Part shown: positions 1 through 10,174 of the stretch, in pieces
Position numbering within the stretch: the first letter of the stretch is position 1
How the letters are laid out: every line of letters starts with the position of its first letter
Assembly: GCF_002162135.1 (NCBI RefSeq)
Contig: NZ_CP021382.1
Span: 2,354,001-2,418,000 of the forward strand
Direction of reading: 5' to 3'
Length of the DNA: 64,000 nt
DNA from: Cellvibrio sp. PSBB006
Lineage (GTDB): Bacteria; Pseudomonadota; Gammaproteobacteria; Pseudomonadales; Cellvibrionaceae
Made by a program: the position numbers and the translations under genes
Notes under the pieces: generated by a model
Seen by the model: only the letters and a program-made list of their open reading frames with translations
What the model was told of the DNA's origin: nothing
The model's database searches: none

Positions 1-3000
1 AAGGTGTCAGAGGCGTCAACGCCGCCATTGCGCAGGATGGTCAGAGATGCACCACTGTAGTTGCCGTTGCCGCCATTCAACCCATCCAGTTCATCGTCAG
101 TGACGGTGACATCGTTATCCATCACCACCGCGACGCCATCTTCGATGTAGGTGTTACCACCACTCAAATCCAGAAGTACCGGTGCGCGGTTACCTTCCAC
201 CGCACCGATATCCACCGCCGCGCCAGACACCCGGCTGGCGCCGAGCGCATCGACCGGCAAGGCCTCAGCTACATTGGTGTCGCCATCCAGGTCGTAGGTA
301 TCGACGGGCAACGCAGCGGTGCTGCCTGCATCCGATAGCGCGCTGCCATTCATAGGCAAGTGGGTCATGACAATACCGCCGTTATCGGCAAGGTCGCCGA
401 GCAGCAGATTGAGGGTGCCCTGGTTGTTCAGGCTGTTGGTGTCGGTCGTGATAGCCGTGTTGGTGCCGAAGACGCTGTTGGTGGCCACTTCTATCGTGCC
501 GATGACATCGCTGGCTGCACCACCGGTTGCCAGGGGCGAGCCGCCAACCGCAGCGGTTGCGCCGGCACCGGCAGTATTACCGGCAATCACGGTGTTCACG
601 AAGATATCGTTAGTGCCATCAGCAAGCACGCCGCCGCCCACGTTTGTCGACGCGTTGCCAACGATGGTGGAGTTATAGACAGCAGCAAAACTGCCGCTGG
701 TAATGCTCAGGCCGCCACCTTCAGCTTGTGAATCATCTGCCTGGTTACCGCTGATCGTGGTGTTCACCAGCAACAAATCGGGACCGGTGTATCTGATCCC
801 GCCCCCCGTCACTTCCGTGCCAGTAGTAAGGTTATTGCTGATCGTGCTGTTGATCACATGCAATACACCGCCGTTGATACTGATACCGCCACCAGAGGAC
901 GCATTGACGTTATTGCTTACGGTGCTGTTGATGACGATCAGGCTGCCATTGCCAAAGATACCGCCGCCACTGTCCCCAAAGCCACCGCCGGAGTTGTCGG
1001 TGATATGCGCATCGCGCACAGTGACGCTGGCGTTTGAAATTATTTGGAGGCCGCCTCCACTACCCTCTGTCAGCGTCAGACCGATGAGTTCAACATCACT
1101 GGTATTCATGGCAATTGACATCACCAAGCTGAGGTTACCGCCAGAGAGGGTGACATCCGGGCTGCCGTCGTCATCAAGATCGCCATTAATGGTGAGGTTG
1201 TTTTGATTAACGACCAGATGAGCGCCATTAAGGGCAATGGTGCCGCCCTGGTTACCGCCTGTGCCGCTATCCAGATCAAAGGTAATGGTGTCGCCGTTGC
1301 TACGTGCCCAGAACAAGGCTTCACGCAGGCTCAAACCGTTACCATCGGCTTCATCATCAACCAGGGTAGCGGCTGTGGTTTCATCATCGCCAGTGTCGAG
1401 GTTACTGGTGACCAGCAGCGTTAGCGCCTGGGTTCTGATCGTGAACTCGTTGGAGTCGGTGGTGCCGCTGCCGGTGTTGCCGGCGGCGTCAACCACGCCG
1501 GTATTGTCGAGGCTGATGATGTTATCCAGTTCGTAAATATCCGGATCTGGCGTAAAGGTCGTGGTCCAGGTGATACCGCCATCAACGGATGCAAGCGTAT
1601 CAACGCTGCCGTTGGTCACCGTAAGATCGTTGCCTGCAAGACCGCTGACCGCTTCATTAAAGGTGATCGTCACCAGCGATGTTTCACCCGCCAGTAATTC
1701 CGCATCTGCCACCACAATGGTTGCGGTCGGACGCAGGGTGTCCATGGCGTAGTTGTTGGAATCCTCGTTGCCTGCACCCGCATTACCAGCAACATCCGTG
1801 ACACCTGTCAGATCCAGGCTGATGACATTGGTGGCGGCGGTCGTGTCGGTCGCTGGGGTAAAGGTAGCGGTCCAAGTCACGCCAGTATCTAGGGTAGTGA
1901 CGTCAGTCAGCGTGCCGTTGCCAATGGTGAGATCGTCGTTGGTAAAATCGGTGATAGCTTCGTTGAAAGTGATGGTTACCGATGAGGTTTCACCCCAGGC
2001 AAAGGCCGTATCAGCAACCACAATGCTGGCCGTCGGTGCTGCGGTATCAACTTCTATGGCCAGCACGTCTGAGGCTGCACTTTCGTTATCCGCCGCATCA
2101 GCCGCCGTTGCGGTCAGATTGTGGATGCCTTCCGTCATCGCCGATCCGGGCGTGAAGCTCCAGTCCCCGCTACCGTCGGATGTGGTAGTGCCGAGCACAC
2201 CGTCTACGTCAGAGGTGATCTCTATCGTGACATTCGCATCCGCCGTACCGTTGATAATAGGCGTGCTGTCATTGGTGACGGCGTCTCCAGGCGTGCCAGT
2301 GTCCGATGCGGCATCCAGCGCGAGGCCAGTAGGTATAGCGGGGGCTTCCCGATCTACCGTATGGAGTTCACCACCGGTAAACGCAGGTACAAAACCATTG
2401 GTGCCATCGCCGTTGCCCAAGGCATCCGTGATACCAGAGTTGGCGTTCACATCCAGGCGCAGGGTACCGGTGCCGGTAATCTGATCGATGGTCACGGTGA
2501 CGGTGTTGACGTTCACCGGGGAGTTGCTGGCGATATTACCTGATACGCCCGCGCCACTCGGCGTCAGTGTAAAGTCACTCGGGGAAATATTCGCGGGGAC
2601 TTCATCGAAGGTCACGGTAAATTGAATCGACGCTGCGTTGGCCGAGGGTGAACCGCTGACATCGATAGACGTTACCGTCGGTGGTGTCACATCAGCCACA
2701 GTGAAATTCCAGGTGGTATTATCTGCGATACCGGCATAGGCAATACCCGCCAGATCGGTCACTGCACCATTGTCCACCAGGATGTAATAGCTGGTGCTCT
2801 CGCTCAAGTCTGCCGTCGGATTGATCGTCAGCTCGTTGTCCGTGATGCTCAACTGACCACCATGGGAAGCCACGTCAATGGTCGCGACCGGCGTGTTCAG
2901 TGAATCGTAAATGGTGATATCGCCTGCGCCCAGCGCGATGTCTTCGCTGAAGGTCATGACGAAATTGGCGTTAGCCGCAACTGTGGCGGCATTATCCGCA

Positions 3001-6000
3001 GGACTGAGGGTTTGCAGGGTGGGTGCCACAGCATCAACAAGCACGCCCGATGTATCACCTGGTGAGTTGAGCAAGAGTGTTAAGTCATTGCCAGCGGCAT
3101 CACCCATCGTGCCGCCATTCAACGCAAGGGCGGCGCCAATGGCAATACCGTCAGCATCGCTATCACCTGCTTGTATGGTGTAGGAAAAAACCAATTCTGT
3201 ACCGCCAGACCCGGAGACGAATTCCGCCTCTCGGGGAGTGGCGCCAATGGTTAATGGCAAGTTAGGCGTGCCAGTCACCGTGACGTTTTCTGTGGTGTTA
3301 ACCGTGAAACTTAAGGTTTGGCCAGTCGTGTAGGTGCCATTCGCAGGGACATCGACGCTGCTGATCGTTGGCGCTACGCCATCCACCAGAACCGCTGCGG
3401 TACTGGCGATCGAGTTGAGCGTCAGGTTCATACTATTGCCGGAGCCATCTCGCAATGTGCTACCGTCGGCGTCGATTATTCCCGCTACTGCAATACCATT
3501 GGCATCCAGATCACCGGCTTGAACGGTGTAACTGAAGTTTAACCAAGGTGAGGAAGAACCGAAGGTATAAGAGGCGTAACGAGTAGAGGCACCAATGGTT
3601 AGTGCGATACGTGGCGTGCCGCCTGCGCCCACAACTACATCACTGAGCCCGGCGATGGTAACCTGGAAGTCGAGATTTTGCCCGATAATATAGGTGCCAT
3701 TGGCCGGAGCGCTGACACTCGCTACCGTTGGTGCAGAATTGTCAACAGGAGCGTTGCTGGTGTCAGCTTGTGTGGTGGTGTTGCCTGCGTTATCGCTAGC
3801 GGTGACCGACACATTACGCCCACCGGCTTCAATAACACCAGGGAGGATAGTGTAGGTGGCAGTCCAGGTATTCGAGCTGTTCGTGGCGGCAACTGCGGCA
3901 CCTCCGCCAAACTGGGTGAAATCAACCGTAACGCTGCTGATGGTATCGCTATTGTTATCACCACCACCGGCGTTGGTGTTGTTCCAGGTTGCTGTTACCG
4001 TATCACCAATAATGTAGGTTCCGCCCGACCCGGTTCCGCCGGAAATGCTGATATTGGCATTGGTCACCGTAGGAGCAATGCTGTCAACCGTTGCATTTGT
4101 CGTGTCCGCAGTGGTCGTGGTGTTTCCAGCGTTGTCCGTCGCACTGAAAGAGATATTGCGATTGGTGGCGTCAATGGCACCCGCCGTAATGGTGTAAGTT
4201 GCCGTCCAGGAACCTGCGCTATTGCTCGCTGCTACAGCAGCCCCACCGCCAAATGCACTAAAGTCGACGGTGGCTCCACTGATGGTGTCAGAATTGTTGT
4301 CGCCTCCACCAGTATTGTTCCAGGTTGCCGTAATGGTATCGCCGATTTTGTAAGCACCGCCGGTACCTGTCGCGCCGGAAATACTGATGCTCGCATCGGT
4401 CACTGTAGGCGCTACGTTATCTACTGTGGCATCGCTCGTATCGGCCGTAGTCGTCGGCCCTTCAGCATTGGTAGCGGTAACGCTGACATTGAGACTGGTG
4501 TTATCAATGGCACCGGACACAATGGTGTAGGTCGCTGTCCAGGTATCGCTGCTATTGGTTGCGACGACGGCAGCACCACCGCCAAATGCCGTGAAATCCA
4601 CCGTTACGTCAGTAACGCCTGCGTTATTGTCACCGCCCGCTGTGTTGTTCCAGGTCGCCGTGACGGTGTCGCCAATTTTGTAGGCGCCACCGGTGCCGGT
4701 GGCACCAGATATCGAAATATTGCCATCGGAAACAAGCGGCGTCGGGCTGTAACTGGTGTCGGTATCACCACCACCCGTTGTAACCAGGTCTGAAGTGGCC
4801 AATCCGCTAGATCCGCTGCTGCCACCTGTACTCGCATAGCCGCCGGAACCTCCCGAGCCAACGTTACCCGTAGCAAGGCTGGTGAAGGTTGAGCTGTCCA
4901 TCCGGGCAGTACCGCCTGCGTTCCAGATACCACCCACACCGGGACCGCCATTGCCACCGTCGCCGGTACGGGAATAATAACTCGCCTGACCGGATGCAAC
5001 CCCACCACCACCACCACCACCAGCCCCAAGGTTATTGGTGATACTGGAGCCCGTAATGGTAAGGATGCCGGTGCTGGCATTGTAAATACCCCCTATTGCA
5101 GCACCACCGCGCCCACCAGCACCAGAGGTTCCCATGCCGCCACCACCGCCGCCAATGCTGATACTGCCATTACTCGCGGTGGCGCCAGTCCCACCTAGCG
5201 TGTAACCGGGAGTGGACCCCCCGCCATTATAGCTGCCACCTATACCACCACTGGCATTACCGCCTCTACCACCCGCATACGAGGTTGAACCAGCCCCATT
5301 ACCACCGGTAATACCCGAGGGTGGCGTTACTGGCGTTCCAGCACCAGGACTTGCACCTCCGGTACCGCCCAGTGTTGAGCCAAAGCCACCACCGCCACCA
5401 CCGCCACCACTGTAGTTACCGCCGAAATCACCGCCACCACCGCCGCCGCCTGACGCTTTGTTGGCGGTGATGGTACTGTTGGTAATGGTCAGCACACCGC
5501 TGTTGAAAACCCCCGCGCCCAAGCTATCGCTTGCATCGGCACCTTCGTTGGCACCGTTACCGACAATCAGGCCATTGGTAATCGTAAGGTTATCGATAGC
5601 AACTTCAGAGCCTGCACCACTCGTGGCAACACTTAGCACGCGTGCCAGGTTATTGCCATTCAAGGTAAAGCCATCACCGACAATCCTCATGGTTTGACCA
5701 TCGGTGACGTTGATGGAAATTGTGTCGACTGCTGATGCGAAGGTGATATTGCCGGTCAGCGTGATCTCATCATCAACACCATCGGCATTACCGGTGGCAA
5801 TCGCCGCCTTAAGCTGAGCAACCGAGTTAACGCTGCTAGTCACCAGCACATGGTCGTATTCATTAAGCGTGGCGGTATCCAGGACATCGCTCTGGCTGAT
5901 ATGACCGGTCGCAATTTCCAGCTCCCAGTTACCACCTTTGGCTATACCGCCAGTCAAGTCAGCAGATGCTGCTATGTCTGCCCCGGTGGCGGTCGACAGG

Positions 6001-6545
6001 CGTGATAAAAATGCCTGGCCTTTTTCGCCCGCACCCACTTCACAGCCCCATAGATGAATGTCGCCACCTGCCGTTACGGCATTCTTGATGACTTGCAATT
6101 CGTTGGCGTAACTCTCCAAATCAGAGTGGGAAATAACATTTTCACCCAACAATAAAGCGCCCGCTTCACCATGAGAAATAATGTGCATCTCGGCAATATT
6201 GTGATGATGCTTTAAATGGTTAGCGATTTGTATCAAGCCATTTTCATGGAGATTCAGCTGAATAACCTCTGCCCCCGGCGCAATATTTGCCAGCAGCACA
6301 TCACGGCTTTCAACCCGACTATCCACAAATACCACAACCTGCTTCATCTGCGCGGCTGTGGTTGCCACAGCAATGGATGCATGGGTAGCAGGCAAGGCAA
6401 ACCGTGCTTGCTGTGGGCTTGCATAAGCGCATTGGACCGCTGTCGCCAAGGCTGCACCGCACAACATATTGAGCGAATCAAGCTTATGGGTGCTACGGTT
6501 AGAGGCTTGAGCTGGGCCGGCCTTAGGGAGAGTGATCCACGACAT
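1..6545 (-). CDS. Giant DUF4347 / beta-helix / Ig-like repeat surface protein (3' end outside window)
   Basis: The frame is open for about 2181 codons from an ATG at 6545 to the left edge, so the C-terminus is missing. I translated most of it by eye. Residues 1-66 hold a hydrophobic stretch ending in AYA that could act as a signal. Residues ~68-215 are a DUF4347 domain (QVVVFVDSRV, then EMHIISHGEAG, then IHLWGCEVG). Residues ~355-585 are very glycine-rich with ITNSTI/ITGSSI rungs, like a right-handed beta-helix. Residues ~600-940 are three tandem Ig-like repeats (each with YKIGDT or YIIGDT, then TATWNNT). Residues ~950-1700 are further bacterial Ig-like/SwmB-like units. At ~1703 a CSLREA-type motif (GLSLREALFWARS) opens a second beta-helix to ~2110, followed by a cadherin-like segment (YSGASLTILRNGG). 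The family is secreted and probably adhesive or matrix-associated. It lies 61 nt downstream of a sulfotransferase gene on the same strand, so co-transcription is likely. Confidence 0.88.
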   Translation of the reverse strand, partial: MSWITLPKAGPAQASNRSTHKLDSLNMLCGAALATAVQCAYASPQQARFALPATHASIAVATTAAQMKQVVVFVDSRVESRDVLLANIAPGAEVIQLNLHENGLIQIANHLKHHHNIAEMHIISHGEAGALLLGENVISHSDLESYANELQVIKNAVTAGGDIHLWGCEVGAGEKGQAFLSRLSTATGADIAASADLTGGIAKGGNWELEIATGHISQSDVLDTATLNEYDHVLVTSSVNSVAQLKAAIATGNADGVDDEITLTGNITFASAVDTISINVTDGQTMRIVGDGFTLNGNNLARVLSVATSGAGSEVAIDNLTITNGLIVGNGANEGADASDSLGAGVFNSGVLTITNSTITANKASGGGGGGGDFGGNYSGGGGGGGGFGSTLGGTGGASPGAGTPVTPPSGITGGNGAGSTSYAGGRGGNASGGIGGSYNGGGSTPGYTLGGTGATASNGSISIGGGGGGMGTSGAGGRGGAAIGGIYNASTGILTITGSSITNNLGAGGGGGGGVASGQASYYSRTGDGGNGGPGVGGIWNAGGTARMDSSTFTSLATGNVGSGGSGGYASTGGSSGSSGLATSDLVTTGGGDTDTSYSPTPLVSDGNISISGATGTGGAYKIGDTVTATWNNTAGGDNNAGVTDVTVDFTAFGGGAAVVATNSSDTWTATYTIVSGAIDNTSLNVSVTATNAEGPTTTADTSDATVDNVAPTVTDASISISGATGTGGAYKIGDTITATWNNTGGGDNNSDTISGATVDFSAFGGGAAVAASNSAGSWTATYTITAGAIDATNRNISFSATDNAGNTTTTADTTNATVDSIAPTVTNANISISGGTGSGGTYIIGDTVTATWNNTNAGGGDNNSDTISSVTVDFTQFGGGAAVAATNSSNTWTATYTILPGVIEAGGRNVSVTASDNAGNTTTQADTSNAPVDNSAPTVASVSAPANGTYIIGQNLDFQVTIAGLSDVVVGAGGTPRIALTIGASTRYASYTFGSSSPWLNFSYTVQAGDLDANGIAVAGIIDADGSTLRDGSGNSMNLTLNSIASTAAVLVDGVAPTISSVDVPANGTYTTGQTLSFTVNTTENVTVTGTPNLPLTIGATPREAEFVSGSGGTELVFSYTIQAGDSDADGIAIGAALALNGGTMGDAAGNDLTLLLNSPGDTSGVLVDAVAPTLQTLSPADNAATVAANANFVMTFSEDIALGAGDITIYDSLNTPVATIDVASHGGQLSITDNELTINPTADLSESTSYYILVDNGAVTDLAGIAYAGIADNTTWNFTVADVTPPTVTSIDVSGSPSANAASIQFTVTFDEVPANISPSDFTLTPSGAGVSGNIASNSPVNVNTVTVTIDQITGTGTLRLDVNANSGITDALGNGDGTNGFVPAFTGGELHTVDREAPAIPTGLALDAASDTGTPGDAVTNDSTPIINGTADANVTIEITSDVDGVLGTTTSDGSGDWSFTPGSAMTEGIHNLTATAADAADNESAASDVLAIEVDTAAPTASIVVADTAFAWGETSSVTITFNEAITDFTNDDLTIGNGTLTDVTTLDTGVTWTATFTPATDTTAATNVISLDLTGVTDVAGNAGAGNEDSNNYAMDTLRPTATIVVADAELLAGETSLVTITFNEAVSGLAGNDLTVTNGSVDTLASVDGGITWTTTFTPDPDIYELDNIISLDNTGVVDAAGNTGSGTTDSNEFTIRTQALTLLVTSNLDTGDDETTAATLVDDEADGNGLSLREALFWARSNGDTITFDLDSGTGGNQGGTIALNGAHLVVNQNNLTINGDLDDDGSPDVTLSGGNLSLVMSIAMNTSDVELIGLTLTEGSGGGLQIISNASVTVRDAHITDNSGGGFGDSGGGIFGNGSLIVINSTVSNNVNASSGGGISINGGVLHVINSTISNNLTTGTEVTGGGIRYTGPDLLLVNTTISGNQADDSQAEGGGLSITSGSFAAVYNSTIVGNASTNVGGGVLADGTNDIFVNTVIAGNTAGAGATAAVGGSPLATGGAASDVIGTIEVATNSVFGTNTAITTDTNSLNNQGTLNLLLGDLADNGGIVMTHLPMNGSALSDAGSTAALPVDTYDLDGDTNVAEALPVDALGASRVSGAAVDIGAVEGNRAPVLLDLSGGNTYIEDGVAVVMDNDVTVTDDELDGLNGGNGNYSGASLTILRNGGVDASDT
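3722..4740 (-). repeat. Three tandem ~330-bp coding repeats (Ig-like units)
   Basis: Three consecutive copies of a roughly 330-bp unit lie inside the giant gene. Each encodes ISISG(A/G)TG, then a TATWNNT strand, FGGGAAV, a WTATYTI strand and a TADT(S/T)(N/D)A linker. The protein copies are nearly identical, while the DNA has diverged mainly at third positions. Unit edges are approximate. Confidence 0.8.
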
Positions 6546-6606
6546 GATGCTTCCTCGGTAATCGTTATGAACGATTGAATATATTTTTTAAAATTTCGTT
6601 TGCGTT

Positions 6607-7452
6607 TTAAGCTACAGGTGGCGAATTTTTCACCCGAATAACATTCGCTTCACTGGGAGTATCTTCATTCCAAAAGCTCAGGCTGGCGTACTGATTGAAT
6701 AAATCGGGAGGTAAAATGGTTTTGCGATGTTGGGCAGCCACCTTTGTACGAACCCGATGCAAACCATCCAGCCCCAGCGCCTGATCAAACTCCGGCGCAT
6801 CGTATTGAACATTATTGAAATCGTGCTCGTACCACGGCTCGCCTAAAAACTCGTAAACCAGGCGCATCACTTTTTCCGGCGCTTCAGCGAGCAGATCGTA
6901 TTCAATGAGTAATAATGATTTTGCATGCTGGCCATAATAGGCATCCTTCAACGCAGCCCAGGCAAAGCCCACCAGGCGATTGCGTTGTGCGAGCGTCTCA
7001 ACCCGGCTGTAAACCGTATTGCGCTCTATGTCATCGTTATACAGTTTGGTATTTTCAAAAGGATTGGCGCGATAAATTTTTTCGATGCTATCCATGATCC
7101 AGGCAACATTGCGCACACACGCAATCACTTTGGCCTGAGGATACAAATCCATCAGCGCAGGCATCTTGGCAGACCACATGCGATTGGTATCAAAGATAAT
7201 GTCTCTATCTTTTTCGTCAGCGTAATAACTTTCAAAAAGCCCTTTCAGTAAACGCCGTCGCTGAGCTTGCGTAATCATCGGGCCGTATTCACTACCCGCA
7301 CTGAATTGATTCAACAGGCCACCAAACAACCCACCGACAGGGCTGGTCATACCAGCGTAGAAACGCGGGTTCTGCCGCAACAGTGCCGCCAGCAAAGTGG
7401 AGCCTGAACGCGGCAAACCGGAGATAAAATGAAATTTTTGTGTATCAGGCAA
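6607..7452 (-). CDS. Sulfotransferase family protein (ST1)
   Basis: A 281-residue protein of the PAPS-dependent sulfotransferase fold. The 5'-phosphosulfate loop is at the N-terminus (FISGLPRSGSTLLAALL, residues ~9-25). A 3'-phosphate-binding strand/helix follows (VIACVRNVAWIMDS, near residue 110). The enzyme should move a sulfuryl group from PAPS to a hydroxyl or amine; the acceptor is unknown. The start is a TTG at 7452 with a poor ribosome site; no in-frame ATG lies between it and the P-loop, so the true start is uncertain by a few residues. It sits 79 nt after the tail-collar gene and 61 nt before the giant DUF4347 gene, so the three look like one transcript. A cytosolic position is likely because no signal peptide is visible. 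Confidence 0.85.
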   Translation of the reverse strand: MPDTQKFHFISGLPRSGSTLLAALLRQNPRFYAGMTSPVGGLFGGLLNQFSAGSEYGPMITQAQRRRLLKGLFESYYADEKDRDIIFDTNRMWSAKMPALMDLYPQAKVIACVRNVAWIMDSIEKIYRANPFENTKLYNDDIERNTVYSRVETLAQRNRLVGFAWAALKDAYYGQHAKSLLLIEYDLLAEAPEKVMRLVYEFLGEPWYEHDFNNVQYDAPEFDQALGLDGLHRVRTKVAAQHRKTILPPDLFNQYASLSFWNEDTPSEANVIRVKNSPPVA

Positions 7453-7531
7453 GATAATGTCTCATCGATAAAATGTTCTGCCCTGCGTTTGAAGATGGCG
7501 CGTCCGTTGCGCCTCCTTATCGCGCCTCAAA

Positions 7532-8110
7532 CTAATTGCGCGCTGGAAAAATACCTTCCAATGCAATGATAAAATTGGTTCCCAGAAAGGGATTGCGTAG
7601 ATCAACGGGTTGGCTACCACCTGTATTTTGCACAGCAACAGTCACGCCGGCCTCGTTGCCCAACGGAATAGGATCAGTCAATTGATTTGACCAGATGGCA
7701 GCAGCACCAGCCGATCCGCCAACCGATCCACCAAGAACATTATTCGTTGCGGTTGGAGCAATAACAGGATTCGCTGGTGTACCACCGACAGAAATTGCAG
7801 CCGTACCAGTCGCTATATGAGTATGGCTGGGCATCTGTTGAATATTCAGGGTCGTCCTCTCTAAACCCGCTTGTTCACCTTGCGTGATAGTACTCAGACC
7901 CGGGCCAGCTCCCATACCTACAGGGCTGCGACCACGGAAATCCGGCAAGGCGAAAGTAGTCTGCCCATTCCCCCCATACATAGTACCGAGCAGTGAGAAC
8001 AATGCACTGTTTTGCGCGATGGGTAGTATGCGCCCATCGCAAAACGCCCAACCACGAGGGGCAAACTGGAAGCCTACCATGCGGATTTCTCCCAAGAATG
8101 GATCACTCAT
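7532..8110 (-). CDS. Phage tail collar domain protein (microcystin-dependent-protein type)
   Basis: A 192-residue protein with the typical tail-collar start (MSDPFLGEIRMVGFQFAPRG, then WAFCDGRILPI) and the LPDFRGRSPVG motif at ~57-67. A variable Gly/Ala/Thr-rich middle and a short conserved end (NPFLGTNFIIALEG, then IFPARN) complete it. The family resembles short tail-fibre collars but occurs widely in bacterial chromosomes without a phage, where its role is largely unknown. The start is well supported: an AAGGAG box lies 8 nt before the ATG at 8110. No other phage gene is nearby, so I do not read this as a prophage. Two sulfotransferases and an Asp/Asn hydroxylase flank it, which suggests that it or the giant downstream protein could be a modification substrate (inference). 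Confidence 0.85.
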   Translation of the reverse strand: MSDPFLGEIRMVGFQFAPRGWAFCDGRILPIAQNSALFSLLGTMYGGNGQTTFALPDFRGRSPVGMGAGPGLSTITQGEQAGLERTTLNIQQMPSHTHIATGTAAISVGGTPANPVIAPTATNNVLGGSVGGSAGAAAIWSNQLTDPIPLGNEAGVTVAVQNTGGSQPVDLRNPFLGTNFIIALEGIFPARN

Positions 8111-8534
8111 TTCTTTTCTCCTTAACTGAGGTTGTTTCCAAATCGGAGCAATTTCGTAACCAGCAAATTAATTCCCGATCTGAGTGGGTTGGCAGATAGC
8201 ATTAAATATGCAACCACCTGTGAAACTGTTTTAGTTGTAATTATCTTTCTGAATCGATCCCGCGGTTACTATTCACTGATGTCATCCAAGCATGATGCAA
8301 TCGTTGCTGTAACTGTAGAAGGTATTTCGCGAAGTTCCAGCCAGGATGCGCCAGCAAAAAGAAAATTTTACTGACACATTTGGCTCGCTATCTTTCCCCT
8401 CGCAGTAATTCGTCATTTTTATGACAAACTGCAATCGACCACGCCCATCAAAATAATCACGTTAAATTTACCGAATCAACAGCTTAGCCTGCGCCAATTT
8501 AAAATAGCATTACACGCCATAACAGCCCCCAATG
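8111..8534. other. Intergenic region upstream of the tail-collar gene
   Basis: A 424-bp gap of lower GC content between the collar gene and the end of the GNAT gene. It must hold the collar promoter, reading leftwards. I found no sigma54-type element and no convincing sigma70 pair. Open frames on the plus strand (for example 8132-8374) show no family resemblance and no ribosome site. No RNA gene or hairpin terminator was recognised. Confidence 0.5.
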
Positions 8535-9026
8535 TCAGGCAGCGGCCCAAACCATCGTGTCGTGCGTTTCATTAGCCCCGGCAATCACAAAACCTTGCGA
8601 CAGATATAATTTCTTTGCTGGCAAGTTCATATGATCTACCGATAGCCTGATCTTGTGATTCTGTTGCCGGGCTAGATTCTGTACAGACTGCAATACACGC
8701 GTCCCAAACCCCTGTCCTCGTTTTTCCGGCAGAATGGAGAAGTCCACAATGTGGATAGAAGAAACATCGAAATGCAGCATGATCTTGCCGATAGCCAATT
8801 GCCTTGATTCGATCACATAAATTTTGGCATCTGGCGCCTGCTGTCGATATGAGGCTTGTTGCAATTGGTATTGTTGAGCAACCAGCTTGTCGATGAATTC
8901 CCTGGACATCGGCAACTGATAGAGATCGTTGCGCGTGTACCGAAAAAGTTGCTCCAGAAATACATCGTCCTCTTGTGTTGCAAGCCGGTACTTCAGGTCT
9001 TCAAATAAGGTGATATGCTCCAGCAT
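8535..9026 (-). CDS. GNAT family N-acetyltransferase
   Basis: A 163-residue GNAT-fold enzyme. The acetyl-CoA pyrophosphate-binding motif is PEKRGQGFGTRVL (near residue 108), preceded by the strand SSIHIVDFSIL and followed by MNLPAKKLYLSQGF, the usual C-terminal GNAT element. The likely start is the ATG at 9026, whose A is shared with the TGA stop of the upstream sulfotransferase gene (TGATG), pointing to translational coupling. The substrate is not predictable. It is the last gene of a tight three-gene run (hydroxylase, sulfotransferase, GNAT), which suggests that it works on the same target as those enzymes. Confidence 0.85.
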   Translation of the reverse strand: MLEHITLFEDLKYRLATQEDDVFLEQLFRYTRNDLYQLPMSREFIDKLVAQQYQLQQASYRQQAPDAKIYVIESRQLAIGKIMLHFDVSSIHIVDFSILPEKRGQGFGTRVLQSVQNLARQQNHKIRLSVDHMNLPAKKLYLSQGFVIAGANETHDTMVWAAA

Positions 9027-10174
9027 CAATATATCTCCGCCAGAGATAAGGTGTCGGAATAGACTACATTTCGGTAGAGCGTCAGCAACTCCGTATTGGG
9101 CATTGGAAATTGATGCGAGCGATAAAAATCCCGCTTATGCCGGTCATCAGGCTGGAATGTCTGGCCGGGAAATTTTGAATGAAAAGTCATGCGTGCGGCC
9201 ATACCGGATCGCGAATTGTCATCGACATGCAGCTGAAAGTAATCGGCCAATTCAAGAATCTTGTTCAACGTCAGGCTTGAATAATCCAGGGTAACCACAT
9301 CGTCACTATTTTTAGCGTGATACATAGAACCTAGCAGCGATTGCAATACTTTTTCCCTAAACCCATCGAGGCTGGCAGCATTTGCGGCGTCATGAATAGG
9401 CTTGATAACCATCATGGATTGATCCCCCGCCATATGCCGCCCCGCTGATCGCTGATGTGATGCCAGAATTTCTACCGGATTGCGCACCAGAAACAAAACC
9501 GGCACCTGCGGGTAAAGCGAGCGAATCAGCGGCCAGAAAAATATATCCCAGGCGTTCCATTTAATAATGATGTTATGTCGACCGGGCGAGGTAACGCTTT
9601 GCAAATGGATAAACTGTGGCAGCAAATGTTGTTTTGTTTTTTCATCCAGAGAATCATCGAGCAGCAATTCTGTCAGTAAAGGCGATTCGGATAAGACACA
9701 GGTGTTATCCAATTCAGCAAGGCACCCCGATACCAGGGTGGAACCACAGCGCGACAGATGAAAAATAAATCCCGCGGGTTGCAGTGGCGCACTAGCAACC
9801 TGACCCGCTATCAAAGGCGTTACTGAGGTTTTTGGGGTAATCAATTGATTCAACAACTGCCCGCGACAACGCTCAATGTATTGATCGTGAAAAGGTTCGG
9901 TGGCATGACCCGATGGCAAACACCAGCGAATGCTGCGACTTTTTGCCTGATAACAATAAGGTAGCCAATGTCCACTCAAGGTCGCCACATCCACATCATG
10001 TAGCTGTTGATTACACAGGGCTAATTCGCCAACTAATTGATCATCCGTTAATGCTTCCTGACGCCACAACAATTTTAGTTGTTGCAGTAATTGTTCGACG
10101 GAGGTGGCTTGCCGGCATTGCGCCAGTTGCGCTGGCGAGCTGATAAATTCCCGATAGGCAGATAAGATATTCAT
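9026..10174 (-). CDS. Sulfotransferase-like protein (ST2)
   Basis: A protein of about 382 residues. Its C-terminal two-thirds has a sulfotransferase P-loop (FIFHLSRCGSTLVSGCL) and a 3'-phosphate segment (PVLFLVRNPVEILASHQRS). The N-terminal ~130 residues have no motif I recognise. I prefer the ATG at 10174, which overlaps the hydroxylase stop by 4 nt (ATGA), over the in-frame ATG at 10207. Both ends overlap neighbours, so expression is coupled with the hydroxylase and the GNAT gene. PAPS is the expected donor; the acceptor is unknown. It is distinct in sequence from ST1, so this is not a simple duplication. Confidence 0.8.
   Translation of the reverse strand: MNILSAYREFISSPAQLAQCRQATSVEQLLQQLKLLWRQEALTDDQLVGELALCNQQLHDVDVATLSGHWLPYCYQAKSRSIRWCLPSGHATEPFHDQYIERCRGQLLNQLITPKTSVTPLIAGQVASAPLQPAGFIFHLSRCGSTLVSGCLAELDNTCVLSESPLLTELLLDDSLDEKTKQHLLPQFIHLQSVTSPGRHNIIIKWNAWDIFFWPLIRSLYPQVPVLFLVRNPVEILASHQRSAGRHMAGDQSMMVIKPIHDAANAASLDGFREKVLQSLLGSMYHAKNSDDVVTLDYSSLTLNKILELADYFQLHVDDNSRSGMAARMTFHSKFPGQTFQPDDRHKRDFYRSHQFPMPNTELLTLYRNVVYSDTLSLAEIY

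Noticed and set aside
319..5697. Many plus-strand and off-frame minus-strand ORFs under the giant gene
   Set aside because: They are repetitive, low-complexity shadows of the DUF4347 frame, which translates into coherent domains across the whole stretch.
7532..8110. Prophage or tailocin explanation for the tail-collar gene
   Set aside because: No other phage structural, lysis or integrase gene lies near; collar-domain proteins of this type are common outside phages.
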